Shown: positions 17,334 to 26,983, counted from the first letter of the stretch. The stretch: DNA of 64,000 nt from Bacillus badius NBRC 15713 (GCF_001591605.1 NZ_BCVF01000010.1:1-64000), one strand, 5' to 3'. Translations and numbers: made by a program. The notes: generated from the letters alone by a model not told the origin.

Positions 17334-18221
17334 TTAACTAACGTAATTTTTCGTACTAAACTTTTGAAGAGCGATAATAAATTTTTCTTTTTCTTCAATA
17401 AATGGGAAATGATTGCTATGTTCGAAGATGACAAGACGTGAGTTTGGTAAAAGGTTATGAAGCTCCTCGGAAAATTCAACAGGACATTGTACATCATATT
17501 TTCCGCATAAAATTAAAGCAGGAATAGATTTGTTCTTAATTTGTTCACTAACATCATACTGACGAAATTCAGAGCTATAGGCTCTCATCCTCGATTTATT
17601 AATTCCAATACTTTCAATTTCTTTATAATACTCTTCTATTTTTTCTTTATTGTAGAGGCATAATTGAAAAAAATTTTTATTTGCTTCCTCTTTCGTCTTT
17701 TTACTCATTAATGGAAATGACATTTTAAAGAAAATCTTAGCTGCATCTTTTCTATATTTTCTATTTTCCACATTGAATAAATTATTTTTTGAATGATTAA
17801 TCTTGTTAGAAGCTGCCGTTCCGCATAAGATGATCTCAGATAATTTTTCTTCGTACATATTTAAATAAGTTAATCCTAAAAAACCACCCGTTGAATGACC
17901 AGCAAATGCCCAAGTATTATATCCTAATTTTTCTCGAATACTCTCTAAATCTTCTACTGTTTCTTCCATTGTTAATTCCTTTTTAGAGTTTGCTTTACAA
18001 GTGTGACCAGCATTTTTTAAGTTCACCAATATTACTTTATAATGTTGACCTATTAAGTTCGAGAATGGTTCATCACCTGACAAAAATTCCTGATATAAAT
18101 GTGAAATACAAATTGGGATTGTTCCTTTCCCTCCAACAAATATTTCAAATTCTCCTCTATTTGTTTTAATAATCTCCTTTTTCAATGCTAAGCCCCCCCC
18201 TTTATAAATTATTAAAAACAT
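17334..18221 (-). CDS. Alpha/beta hydrolase, AT-rich
   Basis: A 295-residue alpha/beta-hydrolase. It shows the nucleophile elbow GHSTGG (Ser, about residue 114), a candidate acid in CGKYDVQCP (about 244), and His in EHSNHFPF (about 271). ATG at 18219-18221 follows AAAGGAG by seven bases; a TTG 11 codons in, after G8, is a second possible start. Codon use is strikingly AT-rich (runs of AAA, AAT, TTA) compared with both neighbours, which points to recent transfer. Substrate unknown. Proteins of this type include prolyl aminopeptidase-like and ester hydrolases. Confidence 0.85.
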   Translation of the reverse strand: MFLIIYKGGGLALKKEIIKTNRGEFEIFVGGKGTIPICISHLYQEFLSGDEPFSNLIGQHYKVILVNLKNAGHTCKANSKKELTMEETVEDLESIREKLGYNTWAFAGHSTGGFLGLTYLNMYEEKLSEIILCGTAASNKINHSKNNLFNVENRKYRKDAAKIFFKMSFPLMSKKTKEEANKNFFQLCLYNKEKIEEYYKEIESIGINKSRMRAYSSEFRQYDVSEQIKNKSIPALILCGKYDVQCPVEFSEELHNLLPNSRLVIFEHSNHFPFIEEKEKFIIALQKFSTKNYVS

Positions 18222-18832
18222 AGACCATCTCCTTTAACAATTGTAACATTTTGTGAAAAAGTTCTTGTTCTTAATTTTGAACATCAGATTAATTTTCCAA
18301 GATCTACTAAGCGAATCCGATGTCTATTTCCATGATCAAAAACAAAATCCTCCATAAAAAGAGCGGGAGCTTATCCAATACGCAATCCCGTTTCGAATAA
18401 CCATTGAATTAAGAACCCATCTCGAATATTAATTGAACATAATATCCTCTTATTAGTTTAGTCGATTTAAATTTTATGGCTGAAGTGTTTTTGGGTAAGA
18501 ACGGCAGTTATTTAAAGCTGATTTCTCATCTGTTCATGCCAGGATGCAGCCGATGCTTGAGCAAGCATACTCTTTCATCCGGCCTTTGAATAAGGAGCGG
18601 CTGCCTTTATTTTAGTTATCTCTTCTTTAGACTAGAACTAAAGAAAAGCTAAAAAAAGAACATATAAATTTAGTTTATTCTATAGAAACTCGCCAAATAT
18701 CAACAAGAAACGACTCGGTTATCAAATAAAAAAAATAAAATGTTTTTTAATATTTAGACTTTTGTTCCTAGTAACAAAGAACTGTTGTTGTTACAATGTA
18801 AATGTATGAAGAAAAGGGGGACATAAATAAGC
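18222..18832. other. AT-rich non-coding stretch upstream of comK
   Basis: This 611-base stretch has no convincing gene. The part nearest comK is very AT-rich and holds a likely -10 TACAAT (18792-18797) with a poor -35, as expected for a promoter that needs an activator. No perfect ComK box (AAAA-N5-TTTT) was found; AATA-N5-TTTT near 18734-18746 is the closest. The middle part (about 18340-18620) is less AT-rich and may be decayed coding sequence, but I could not identify it. Confidence 0.4.
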
Positions 18833-19294
18833 ATGAAATTTGTAGAAAATTATCGGATTACCACTGATACGATGGCGCTTATGGAAGAATATCACCAAGA
18901 TTATAACACCATCATTTACGACAAAAACGGAATATACTGCACGAAGCAGACTGTCCGCTTGCTTCTGAATGAAGCTTGCATCGAAAGGATTTCCACCTAT
19001 GAAGGCCGCATTAAAGCGATACGCCAGCGCTTTCCGTATCGTAAAAAAACACCGCTGATCATTTGCCTCCAAGAACGCCTCTGCGCTTTTCCAACCACAT
19101 CACCAGATAATTATGGCTGCATATGGATTCTTCCACACCAGATTCATACATGCTTTGTAAGAAACGGACAATTGATTGTTGCTTTTAAAAATGGAATGGA
19201 GCTCCCGCTATCCTGTTCACTTTACATCTTTAACCGGCAAAGAGAACGGACCGCCAACTGTCTCAGTTACTTTGAACACAGCCTGTCCAATTAA
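18833..19294 (+). CDS. comK: Competence transcription factor ComK
   Basis: A 153-residue ComK homologue, shorter than the B. subtilis protein (192). Recognisable parts are YRITTDTMALMEEYHQDYNTIIYDKNGIY, KQTVRLLLNEACIERISTYEGRIKAI, PLIICLQERLCAFPTTSP and CIWILPHQIHTC. ComK is the master activator of late competence genes. The shortening lies at the C-terminus (ends CLSYFEHSLSN). Many Bacillaceae carry two comK genes of different length; whether this one is ComK1 or ComK2 cannot be decided here. Ribosome site AAGGGGGA is about 11 bases upstream. Confidence 0.92.
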   Translation: MKFVENYRITTDTMALMEEYHQDYNTIIYDKNGIYCTKQTVRLLLNEACIERISTYEGRIKAIRQRFPYRKKTPLIICLQERLCAFPTTSPDNYGCIWILPHQIHTCFVRNGQLIVAFKNGMELPLSCSLYIFNRQRERTANCLSYFEHSLSN

Positions 19295-19295
19295 A

Positions 19296-19334
19296 AAAGA
19301 GCCATCCCTTGCTGCTGCAGCAAGGGACGGCTGT
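19296..19334. terminator. Bidirectional terminator, comK and chemoreceptor
   Basis: AGCCATCCCTTGCTGC pairs with GCAGCAAGGGACGGCT with one mismatch, flanked on the left by six A. It serves the convergent chemoreceptor gene and comK. Confidence 0.8.
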
Positions 19335-21346
19335 TATATTTTAAACTGATTGACAGATTGCTGCAGTTGCTGACCCAAATCAGCCAGTTGCTCAGCAGAC
19401 TGGGCAACGGATTGAATCGCACGCAGCTGCTCTGTTGTGGAAGCGTCGACCTCTTCGCAAGCTGCTGCTGTTTCTTCTGATGTAGCCGCCATCGTCTGAA
19501 TCGTTTGGCTGACCTCCTTCTTGTAGGCAGTCGCTTCTTGCACTTCCGTATAGACGGATTCAATCGATTGCTGCAGTTCATTCATTAGCTTTGACAGCTC
19601 AGCAAACGTCACATCCGTATGATGCACGACTTCCTCCTGAGACTGGAAGGTGTCTTTCGTTTCCAGCATTTGCTTAGCTACTTGCTGAGAACCCATCTGC
19701 AGTTCTCCTACCGTTGTTTTTACTTGTTCTGTTGCCCGAGCCGACTGCTCCGCCAGCTTCCGGACCTCTTCTGCAACCACTGCAAATCCTTTGCCATGCT
19801 CCCCGGCCCTCGCTGCCTCAATACTGGCATTTAGAGCCAATAGATTGGTCTGGGCCGATACTTCGGTAATCGTCTCCATTACCTGGCCGATTGCCCCCAC
19901 CTTTCCATCTAACTGTGAAATAGTTTCTGCCATTGATTGCAAGCTCTGTTTCCAGCTATCAAATGAATACTTCAGCTTCTCCATCTGTTCACGTCCGCTC
20001 GCATTCATTTGATCGGCTCGAACAGCGGTCTGGGCCATCATGCTTGATTTTTCATAAATAAGCTGCATTTGGCTCCCTAAGCGCTCTGAGTTTTCATTCA
20101 CATCTTCTGCATCCTCGGCAGATTTTGCCGCACCGGCCGCAATTTCATTCACCGCTGTTGCCACCTGCTCGCTCACCGCATTCGTCTCCTCGGCCACCGC
20201 ACTTAAGCTCTCGGCTGAACGACGAACGTCTGATACAGAAGAGCGCATAACGAAAAGAAGATCTGCCATGTTATTAACCATTAAATTAAAGTTATTTGAC
20301 AGCTGGCCGATTTCATCCCGGGAGTCCACCTCTGAACGAACAGTCAGATCTCCTTCAGCCACCTGGTCCATCGCTTGCTTCAATGTTTGGATCGGGTCAA
20401 TGATGCGCTTTAGGAGAAAGTAAAGAAGAACAAAAGCCGCTGTCATTGTCAGTAATGCTATCCATATAAACATCCGCTGAAGCTCTTGGGCCGTGCTGCC
20501 CAGCTCTTTTTCTGAATAAGCGGCTCCTATTTTCCATCCAACGCCAGGGAGGGTGCGGTACACATTCACCTTCTTCTCTCCCTTTTGTTCATAATGGATG
20601 ACACCCTCGCTCTCTCCCGAATTGTACATCTCCTTCACGAAAGGCTCGTCTATCAGTTTTTTTCCTTGTTCACTCGGATGGACAAGCGCCACCCCATCAG
20701 CATCTAATATAAAAGGAAAGCCTTTATAGCCCAGCTGGCTTTGGGAAATTTTTTCTGAAATGACCGTCAGTTTAATATCCGCACCCAGCACCCCGGCTAC
20801 TTTCCCGTCTTTCACAATAGCTTTAGAGACAGAAATCACCTGCTCACCAGAAATAACATCTACAAACGGCTTAGACCAGTGAACCTTTGCGGGATCTTTT
20901 GCAGCCATTTGATACCAGACTCTGGTTGTCGGATCAAACCCTTCTTCAAACTCCGCAAACGGCACCATCTTCATTTGCTTGGTCGGAAAAGCCAAGTAAA
21001 TAAAAGAAGCTTCTTTGTACTGCTTCGTAAAAGAAGTGAAGGTGCCTTCTATCTCGTTTGAAAGCAGCTGGGCTTTTTTAGGATCTTTTTCAGAATAATA
21101 ATTTGTATATTCCTTTACCACCTTTGAATCTGCCATCGTATACATATTTCTTTCATACTGCCCAAGAAAATAGCTGATGCTGCTTTCCATTTCCGAAATG
21201 AGCGCCCTGCTTTGCCCTGTTACACTGCTCTCTGTTTTCTTCGTAATTTGTCCGCTTGAAACAGAGATCATAGCGATAATCGCCGCAATAAAAATGACCA
21301 TTACGGTACCAATGACCTTTACCCGAATGGATTGAAACAACTCCAT
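19334..21346 (-). CDS. Methyl-accepting chemotaxis protein (dCache)
   Basis: About 670 residues. The start is ATG 21344-21346, six bases after AAGGAG. Two membrane helices (about 10-33 and 285-310) bracket an extracellular dCache sensor (about 35-280; typical [25 protein letters not shown] and VLGADIKL). HAMP follows (about 310-365, [22 protein letters not shown]), then the signalling domain with the conserved hairpin tip [30 protein letters not shown]. dCache domains of this type usually bind amino acids or related small ligands. It is an orphan receptor with no chemotaxis genes nearby. Confidence 0.95.
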   Translation of the reverse strand: MELFQSIRVKVIGTVMVIFIAAIIAMISVSSGQITKKTESSVTGQSRALISEMESSISYFLGQYERNMYTMADSKVVKEYTNYYSEKDPKKAQLLSNEIEGTFTSFTKQYKEASFIYLAFPTKQMKMVPFAEFEEGFDPTTRVWYQMAAKDPAKVHWSKPFVDVISGEQVISVSKAIVKDGKVAGVLGADIKLTVISEKISQSQLGYKGFPFILDADGVALVHPSEQGKKLIDEPFVKEMYNSGESEGVIHYEQKGEKKVNVYRTLPGVGWKIGAAYSEKELGSTAQELQRMFIWIALLTMTAAFVLLYFLLKRIIDPIQTLKQAMDQVAEGDLTVRSEVDSRDEIGQLSNNFNLMVNNMADLLFVMRSSVSDVRRSAESLSAVAEETNAVSEQVATAVNEIAAGAAKSAEDAEDVNENSERLGSQMQLIYEKSSMMAQTAVRADQMNASGREQMEKLKYSFDSWKQSLQSMAETISQLDGKVGAIGQVMETITEVSAQTNLLALNASIEAARAGEHGKGFAVVAEEVRKLAEQSARATEQVKTTVGELQMGSQQVAKQMLETKDTFQSQEEVVHHTDVTFAELSKLMNELQQSIESVYTEVQEATAYKKEVSQTIQTMAATSEETAAACEEVDASTTEQLRAIQSVAQSAEQLADLGQQLQQSVNQFKI

Positions 21347-21532
21347 CACCTGCTCCTTATTAATTGCTTACCTTTCTATATTTCGACATAATTCTCTTTT
21401 TATTTAGTATTTTCATATAAATTTTCTTTATTATACTAAAGCGAAACAAACCGGCAATCGCTGCGTGAAAAAATGACAGAAACAAGCTGTTTTGCTACTA
21501 TTTATGTATGATAACGGAAAGGGTTGTTCGAT

Positions 21533-21994
21533 ATGATCAATGTATTGTTTGTTTGCCTCGGGAACATTTGCCGTTCTCCCATGGCGGAAGCCCTCTTTAG
21601 AAACCTTGTCCAGAAAGAGGGACTCGACAGCCAGATTAGGGTTGATTCTGCCGGGACAAGCGGCTGGCATGTCGGCTCGCCGCCCCACAAAGGAACAATG
21701 GACATATTAAAGAAATATCAAGTAAACGCCGAAGGACTTTCCGGCCGACAGCTTATGAAAGAAGACGCCGAAAACTTCGATTACATCATCGGCATGGATG
21801 CAAGCAACATTCAAAACATCCAGAAACTTTTCGGCCAGCCGAAGCATCCGCAAATTCTTCGTTTGCTCGATTTAACCAGCCAGCCAAAGGATGTGCCTGA
21901 TCCCTACTATACGGGCGATTTCCAGGAAACATACGACCTGCTTCAGGAAGGCTGCCAAAGACTATTAGAGAAAATCAAAAAAGAGAAGCTGTAA
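21533..21994 (+). CDS. yfkJ: Low-molecular-weight protein tyrosine phosphatase
   Basis: A 153-residue phosphatase. The P-loop CLGNICRSP (C-x5-R) is near the N-terminus and the general-acid loop DPYYTGDF lies at about residues 122-129. Length and sequence resemble B. subtilis YfkJ more than the arginine phosphatase YwlE. The residue after the first LGN of the P-loop is Ile rather than the Thr of YwlE, which supports phosphotyrosine over phosphoarginine. ATG 21533 is preferred over TTG 21524, since GGAAAGGG is nine bases upstream. Confidence 0.92.
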   Translation: MINVLFVCLGNICRSPMAEALFRNLVQKEGLDSQIRVDSAGTSGWHVGSPPHKGTMDILKKYQVNAEGLSGRQLMKEDAENFDYIIGMDASNIQNIQKLFGQPKHPQILRLLDLTSQPKDVPDPYYTGDFQETYDLLQEGCQRLLEKIKKEKL

Positions 21995-22007
21995 ACGCAA
22001 CGAAATA

Positions 22008-22049
22008 GAACAGTCCCTCCGCTGTTTGCAAACAGCAGAGGGACTGTTC
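22008..22049. terminator. Bidirectional terminator
   Basis: A long stem, GAACAGTCCCTC with GAGGGACTGTTC, encloses GCTGTTT/AAACAGC. T-rich sequence follows on the plus strand. It lies between the convergent phosphatase gene and the membrane protein gene. Confidence 0.9.
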
Positions 22050-22055
22050 CTGTTT

Positions 22056-22430
22056 TTATCTTCTCGTATGAAGGTTCGCAAGTATATTGATCACAAAGAG
22101 CAAGATACCGAGTACAGTCAAGGTAGACCCGATCGTAACGCCCGTCGTATAGGAAGTGGTGTTTGTGACAACAAGCAAGAATGAGGAGATCATCATAACA
22201 GGCAGGCCGATGTTATGGAGCCAAAAGTGTGCTTTCGCTAATCCGGTTTGTGCTAGAGCTGGGAAAAGATGATATAAGATACCCGCAAGCATAAGAACAG
22301 TCCAGCCAAGAAGACTCACATGTACGTGCACATCCGCTAAGTCATCAGAACCGACGATCGACATGTAATACCCTAATAAAACGCCCGCCGCCAAGTACAC
22401 AACAGAAATCTTGATTAACCGAGTAGCCAT
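22056..22430 (-). CDS. Four-helix protein related to haem-copper oxidase subunit I
   Basis: A 124-residue protein with four membrane helices. HVHVSLLGWTVLMLAGILYHLFP and HFWLHNIGLPVMM resemble the haem-ligand helices of CcoN/NorB-type oxidase subunit I, but only this short part is present. Such stand-alone proteins are often annotated as cytochrome c oxidase in Bacilli. Histidines in HVHV, YHLF and HFWLH could bind haem. It cannot be a full oxidase; a haem or gas-binding role is a guess. Confidence 0.7.
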   Translation of the reverse strand: MATRLIKISVVYLAAGVLLGYYMSIVGSDDLADVHVHVSLLGWTVLMLAGILYHLFPALAQTGLAKAHFWLHNIGLPVMMISSFLLVVTNTTSYTTGVTIGSTLTVLGILLFVINILANLHTRR

Positions 22431-22625
22431 TGTTATTCCTCCCTTCTTACTCTAATTTATGTATCAGTTTTATATACATGACTGCTGTCGATAAATTTTT
22501 TTATGAGCCTGACGGGAGGAGATGAACAAAACTCTTCAATGTCCTTTTTCTTTCCATCACAGGGCTCAACATGTGCTAGACTATGTAAGTGAATAAGTGG
22601 ATTTTACTGAAAGGAAGCGGAAGCA

Positions 22626-22847
22626 GTGAAAAAATTAACATTTGTTATTCCGATTATGATTCTCGTCGGATCTATTTCCTTATGGATGCTCAATAAAGAT
22701 TATTCAGAAATCGATCTGCAAACGAGGCTTCTTATTACCGGCGGAGCAGTCCTCTTCTCAGGAGTGATTTCTTACTTTTTACTGGGCAGTGACGGTGAAA
22801 GGCTCTCCTCGGCCGCAGCCAAAGAGAAAGAAAAAAGAAAGAGATAA
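22626..22847 (+). CDS. Small two-helix membrane protein
   Basis: A 73-residue protein starting at GTG. Two hydrophobic segments (FVIPIMILVGSISLWML and LLITGGAVLFSGVISYFLL) are followed by a charged tail (AAKEKEKRKR). The ribosome site is a GGAAGCGGA stretch. No family recognised. Confidence 0.65.
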   Translation: MKKLTFVIPIMILVGSISLWMLNKDYSEIDLQTRLLITGGAVLFSGVISYFLLGSDGERLSSAAAKEKEKRKR

Positions 22848-22903
22848 CCAGATGGCAGGCCCAAAAGCGGATGTAGCCTTTTCCCGTCCGCTCCATTCAT
22901 CTT

Positions 22904-22940
22904 AAAGGGGTTCGGAATAAGATCATTCCGAACCCCTTTT
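22904..22940. terminator. Terminator-like hairpin with recurrent stem
   Basis: A perfect 15-bp stem (22904-22918 with 22925-22939, AAAGGGGTTCGGAAT and complement) and T4. It shares its stem with 438-471 and 2614-2651. Confidence 0.85.
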
Positions 22941-23019
22941 ACAGCATTTTATGATGAAAAACGCCTTCTATAAGCCAGAATAAAAGAAAAATCAAGTGCT
23001 GCCTGCAGACTGAATGGTG

Positions 23020-23050
23020 CTGCGGAAAGCGCAGCGCCTGGAATGGAAAT
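23020..23050 (-). repeat. Degenerate copy of the window-start repeat
   Basis: Read on the minus strand, TTTCCATTCCAGGCGCTGCG with CTTTCC following matches the plus-strand block at about 161-187 with three or so changes. It is an inverted, truncated relative of the GC-rich repeat at the start of the window. Confidence 0.6.
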
Positions 23051-23096
23051 CACCCTCCCCGTCCGCCTTCTTGTGCAGCCAGCGGTATCTTCAGGC

Positions 23097-24278
23097 TTAT
23101 ATTAACGAATGAATAAGCAGCTTGGATGCAGCCTCATATATTTCGTCGAACTGTGACAGCGGCAGAGGATTTTGTCCCTCCCCCAGTTCAATGGTGAAGC
23201 CTGGCTTCCGGAACTCCTGAATAAACCAGTCTTTATAACCAGAATGACTGTCTACATAACGGACAGCTTTATAGCCGCTGACTCTGGAAAACTGTTGGGC
23301 CAGCTTTTCAGAGTCAGGCGGCTCCAACCCTTCATATCCCCAATAAAATTCTTTGCCTTGTGTGTGCAAGGCCAGCAGCCTCTCAAAACGTTCCTTCCGT
23401 ACTAAATCCGCCATGGCCCTCGTTTCCGGTTCTGATAATGGCGCGTAACCCGGAAAGTCTCGCGAAGAAGGAAGGGTCGGCTTCCTGGTTGATTCAAACT
23501 CCCAATTGGCCGGAAACTGCTTATTCAAATCTACTCCGCGAATATTCGCCTTCCATCCGGAGAAATCATAGCTCCCCTTATTGATCGCCACCACTTCCTT
23601 CTCCCTCTCAGGGGGCGGACCGTTAAGAACAAGATTGACTCCATCCGGATCGACCATCGGCACAGCTGATAGCTGGGTATTCATATATAAAGGAAGAGTC
23701 TGCACGCCTCTCATGACAGGATAATTCGTCAGCGAAAGCAAATATTCATTTAAAAACTTCATAAGCACAGGTGTCGTAATCCACTCATTGGCATGAAAAG
23801 CGGCATTTATCTGTACTTTTCGCTCCCCTCTGCCAATCCGTATATCATAAAGCGGCAAGCCCAGCACACTTCGGCCAGCCTCCCGCCGCCTCATAAATGG
23901 ATAAATGGCGAGTAGCTGGTGCATATCCTTTCTCATCTGCTGAAAATCATAGCGTTTTTTACCGCTCACTATACATGTTGTTACTCTGGACGGAATAAGC
24001 AGCGTCTGCCCAACCGGCAGCTGGTGGGGATCGATGTGCGGATTTAAAAGCAATAAAGTACCAGCATTGACACCCCAGGACGCAGCGAGCTGCCACACGG
24101 TGTCTCCCCTTTGCACAGTATGCCGATCCACTGTAAAGCCGGGAATATGAATGGCCTGTCCGGGCTTTAGCTGCTTCTCGTCAACGTGCGGATTTGAATC
24201 CATAATAAGAACCAGCGGAATATGAAACAGCTGGCTATATCCCCAAAGCGTGTCTCCTTTTCTTACCTGAACCTTCAT
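23097..24278 (-). CDS. yqgT: LysM-containing gamma-D-Glu-mDAP carboxypeptidase/endopeptidase
   Basis: A 393-residue wall peptidase. Two LysM domains come first (about 2-48, VRKGDTLWGYSQLFHIP; 53-97, VQRGDTVWQLAASWGV). They are followed by an M14 zinc peptidase domain (about 115-390). Zinc ligands are visible in FHANEW (His and Glu) and in LLALHTQGKEF (His); the catalytic Glu is in GFTIELGEGQNP. The layout matches endopeptidase I of Lysinibacillus sphaericus and B. subtilis YqgT, which cut gamma-D-Glu-diaminopimelate bonds. No signal peptide is visible, as in the family. Confidence 0.92.
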   Translation of the reverse strand: MKVQVRKGDTLWGYSQLFHIPLVLIMDSNPHVDEKQLKPGQAIHIPGFTVDRHTVQRGDTVWQLAASWGVNAGTLLLLNPHIDPHQLPVGQTLLIPSRVTTCIVSGKKRYDFQQMRKDMHQLLAIYPFMRRREAGRSVLGLPLYDIRIGRGERKVQINAAFHANEWITTPVLMKFLNEYLLSLTNYPVMRGVQTLPLYMNTQLSAVPMVDPDGVNLVLNGPPPEREKEVVAINKGSYDFSGWKANIRGVDLNKQFPANWEFESTRKPTLPSSRDFPGYAPLSEPETRAMADLVRKERFERLLALHTQGKEFYWGYEGLEPPDSEKLAQQFSRVSGYKAVRYVDSHSGYKDWFIQEFRKPGFTIELGEGQNPLPLSQFDEIYEAASKLLIHSLI

Positions 24279-24346
24279 ACTGCTTCACAGCCTCCCGCAA
24301 AAATCGTTTTCTTCATCCTATGTGAAAAAAATAGAAGCTATGACTA

Positions 24347-24390
24347 AAGGGCGGACCCTCCCGCTTTTAAACGCTGGAGAGTCCGCCCTT
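24347..24390. terminator. Terminator-like hairpin
   Basis: AAGGGCGGAC pairs with GTCCGCCCTT, with a long internal loop. It lies just after the deacetylase stop codon and upstream of the M14 peptidase gene. Confidence 0.7.
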
Positions 24391-24394
24391 CTTA

Positions 24395-25639
24395 TTAATA
24401 CGTACCTTCAATTTTATTAATAAAGTCATCTAATGTATGATTCGGGCTGATGCCTTGTCTTTTTAAAGTGTACAGATCGTCTCCGAACTTTACATTGCCT
24501 GTCTCTGTTGTGAACGCCATGCGGATGCCCGCTGCTTTGGCCCCTTCAATGGTGTGGGGAGCATATTGTCCCCATGGATAAGCGAGATACTGAATAGAAG
24601 ACGGGTCCTTCATAGCTCGGCCAATATATTCGCGTCCCTTCACTAAATCGGCTTCAATTTCGGCTGCTGTTTTCGAGACTAGGTATGGAATTTGTGTATC
24701 CCTTTCTCTTAAATGCATGCCATGTGTATGGTGCTGGAAGTTCAACACACCCTCGGTTTCGCTGATTTCTTTATGCCCCATATACTGTAATGTCATTGGG
24801 TCCCACGGCTGGGAATAAGCTTTGACCTTGCCGCCAATAACGAAAACAACCGCCTTTTGGTTATTTCTCTTTAAAATAGGATACGCATATTTTTGTGTGG
24901 ATAAATAATTATCGTCAAATGTCACAACTGCTACTTTTCCAGGCAAGTTTTGATTATGGTTTAAATAGTTTTCCAGCTCTTCTAATAGAATAGTCCGCCA
25001 GCCATTTTGTTTCAGGTAATCCATTTGCTTCTCGAACTCCTCCACTTTAATCACCATGGAATTGTTCACAAATGGCGTTTCCTCAGGCTTTTCCACCATA
25101 TGATGATACATTAATACCGGAATGCCCAAGTCCTCTTTCACTTTATTCTTATGCACATAGCCCATTTGGCCGGCGAAGTTAATCATATACCAATCCCCCG
25201 ATTTCCTGACGACCGGGTAACGGATATTGCCTTTAATGATAGCGATGCCTTTTTTCTTTTTATCTATTCTGTCATACACAACAGCTTCTGAATTGGTAAT
25301 GACAGTTACATTCGTATTGCTTGCTGCCTTAGCCGGCGGCTGCTTTTGTACTTTGCTTGCCAGCAAAACGGCCGGGCTTTTCTTAACAAAAGCCGTTCCG
25401 TTTCCAAACGAAATATAATAATAAGAGCTGTCCTCTTTTAGCACTTCATAAAACTGCTTGGGCAGGAGCGTGCCTACCGCCAGCGGATTCCCATCTACTA
25501 AGTCATAAGCGGTCACTTGCTTCTTAGCTGTTACCCACTTGGAAGAGTAAGCCGCTTCTGCTTTTTCCATGAAAAGACTGCTCATCAACACCAAAGACAA
25601 ACTAATGATTAGCATGAATTTAGTCTGCAAGATCCTCAA
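24395..25639 (-). CDS. Polysaccharide deacetylase with SH3-like domains
   Basis: The frame runs to 25756, but a TTG at 25637-25639, preceded by GTGGGG, gives a proper signal peptide (FMLIISLSLVLMSSLFMEKAEA), so I start there (about 414 residues). Two SH3b-like segments (about 25-75 and 100-160) lead to a NodB-type deacetylase domain (about 165-410): DLGIPVLMYHHMVE, VVTFDDNYLSTQKYAYP (catalytic and metal Asp) and HHTHGMH (metal His). C-terminal LAYPWGQY is also typical. The build is like IcaB/PgaB-type exported deacetylases acting on wall or matrix polysaccharide. Confidence 0.88.
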   Translation of the reverse strand: MRILQTKFMLIISLSLVLMSSLFMEKAEAAYSSKWVTAKKQVTAYDLVDGNPLAVGTLLPKQFYEVLKEDSSYYYISFGNGTAFVKKSPAVLLASKVQKQPPAKAASNTNVTVITNSEAVVYDRIDKKKKGIAIIKGNIRYPVVRKSGDWYMINFAGQMGYVHKNKVKEDLGIPVLMYHHMVEKPEETPFVNNSMVIKVEEFEKQMDYLKQNGWRTILLEELENYLNHNQNLPGKVAVVTFDDNYLSTQKYAYPILKRNNQKAVVFVIGGKVKAYSQPWDPMTLQYMGHKEISETEGVLNFQHHTHGMHLRERDTQIPYLVSKTAAEIEADLVKGREYIGRAMKDPSSIQYLAYPWGQYAPHTIEGAKAAGIRMAFTTETGNVKFGDDLYTLKRQGISPNHTLDDFINKIEGTY

Positions 25640-25768
25640 AAAAACCCCACTCTTTTCTCTAGTATAGTTACATTTTATTAAATTCATAACCATACTATGG
25701 TAACACATTAAAATACTAATAAAAAGAATAACATGAAAATCTTTCCTGTAAATCATTAAAATAGTCAG

Positions 25769-26713
25769 CTACTGCATGTAAATATTAATCAGTTCATAGC
25801 ATCTTTCTCTGGTCAGATCAGCCTGCGTGCGGACATACTGGACGGTTTCAAATGACCCGCCTGCGTAGGCTTCCGATTCAGCTTTAGCCGTCCGGTCTCT
25901 ATACTTGATCCATTGGCGCTGCTTCTCCCGTAATTGGCTCATTTCACCCGATGAAAGCTGCACCTTCAAGACGCCGTAAATTTCATTTAAAGCATCATCC
26001 CACTTTTTGTACATAGCAGCAGCGGCTTCCTTCATTTCCGCTGTTGTGCCATTCTCTGACGCATAGTACAAATCAGTCACTTCTGTTTCGATGGTATAAA
26101 GCTTTTGGAGATATTTATCCTTCTTACTGACAGAGGACGCCGCAAGCTCTCTCTCTTTTTCTGCCACAGTCTCTGCTGCTTTTTGCTGCTGTATCCGCTC
26201 ATTGATGGACGTCTCAATCTTATTGACCTCTTCAGAAAAACGGGCCAAAACTGCCTCCATCTCTTGATCCTGCTTTAATTCGTTAATCGACTTTTGGGCA
26301 TCACCGTAATCGCCAGCCCCAATTGTCTGCTGTATTTCCTCCAGCTTTTTCGCTACAGCATCCGACTGCTTCTCATTGTCACTTGCGGTTTTCACATACT
26401 CCTCCAGCGCTTCCTTCATATTGGCTGCCAAGTCCTCTTCTTTCAGCAGACTTTTAGCTTTCGTGAGAGCATCTTCCCAGTCGGCTTCCTCGATATCTTT
26501 TTTCACCTCATTGTAATCACTGACATTCTCGTATAGCCGTTTTGCCTCCCCATCCTTTGGCTTTTCATCCAAGGCCAGCTCAAAGGACGCCTGGGCCTTA
26601 TCAAATTCTCCATCGGCCAATGCCAGCTTTCCTTGTTCCATCGCCTTGTCATATGTACCGCTGTTGCACCCGGATAACACCATTACCGCCAACACAGCTG
26701 CTGCCTTTTTCAT
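25769..26713 (-). CDS. Lipoprotein with C-terminal LprI domain
   Basis: A 314-residue lipoprotein. The lipobox is LSGC (Cys about residue 16). Residues 20-110 look like TPR-type helices (GKLALADGEFDKAQASFELALDEKP). A long charged coiled coil follows (about 110-215). The C-terminal 90 residues match the lysozyme-inhibitor LprI/DUF1311 family: MYKKWDDALNEIYGVLKVQL, LREKQRQWIKYRD, and the cysteine in RERCYELI. LprI in Mycobacterium inhibits lysozyme; in Bacilli the domain's job is not established. Confidence 0.85.
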   Translation of the reverse strand: MKKAAAVLAVMVLSGCNSGTYDKAMEQGKLALADGEFDKAQASFELALDEKPKDGEAKRLYENVSDYNEVKKDIEEADWEDALTKAKSLLKEEDLAANMKEALEEYVKTASDNEKQSDAVAKKLEEIQQTIGAGDYGDAQKSINELKQDQEMEAVLARFSEEVNKIETSINERIQQQKAAETVAEKERELAASSVSKKDKYLQKLYTIETEVTDLYYASENGTTAEMKEAAAAMYKKWDDALNEIYGVLKVQLSSGEMSQLREKQRQWIKYRDRTAKAESEAYAGGSFETVQYVRTQADLTRERCYELINIYMQ

Positions 26714-26871
26714 AAATTCCTCCTAAAATAATGTAATAGTTAAGTATAAAGTACCACGCTCCGCCATTACCGTACAGAGCATCACGGGAAATTTAACATA
26801 TTTTATCTGTGGAGGATGTTCTTTACTAGGTCATTTAGAAAAGAATGGCTGTTTGTGAATAAACAGCCCGG

Positions 26872-26968
26872 CTGCGAGGATAACAGTGCGGGTTGCACGC
26901 ATAAAGTCTGCGGTTGCGTGCATAAAACCTGGAATTGCGTGCATAAAAGCAGACGTTGCGTGCATAAA
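26872..26968 (+). repeat. 21-bp-period array of TTGCGTGCATAAA units
   Basis: Four near-identical 13-bp units (TTGCRYGCATAAA) start at 26893, 26914, 26935 and 26956, exactly 21 bp apart. A degenerate fifth, in phase, is at 26872. The 8-bp spacers all differ. Because 21 is divisible by three, an 86-codon frame (26816-27076) runs through, with a Cys-x-His-Lys repeat, but it also reads through the terminator at 26984, so I treat it as chance. A sister array lies at 56185-56281. Confidence 0.85.
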
Positions 26969-26983
26969 CCTTTCCGCAAAAAG

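Noticed and set aside
18340-18620. Decayed transposase upstream of comK
   Set aside because: Composition hints at old coding sequence, but no transposase motif or inverted ends could be recognised.
18721-18760. ComK box upstream of comK
   Set aside because: Only AATA-N5-TTTT was found, not AAAA-N5-TTTT, and such matches are easy in AT-rich DNA.
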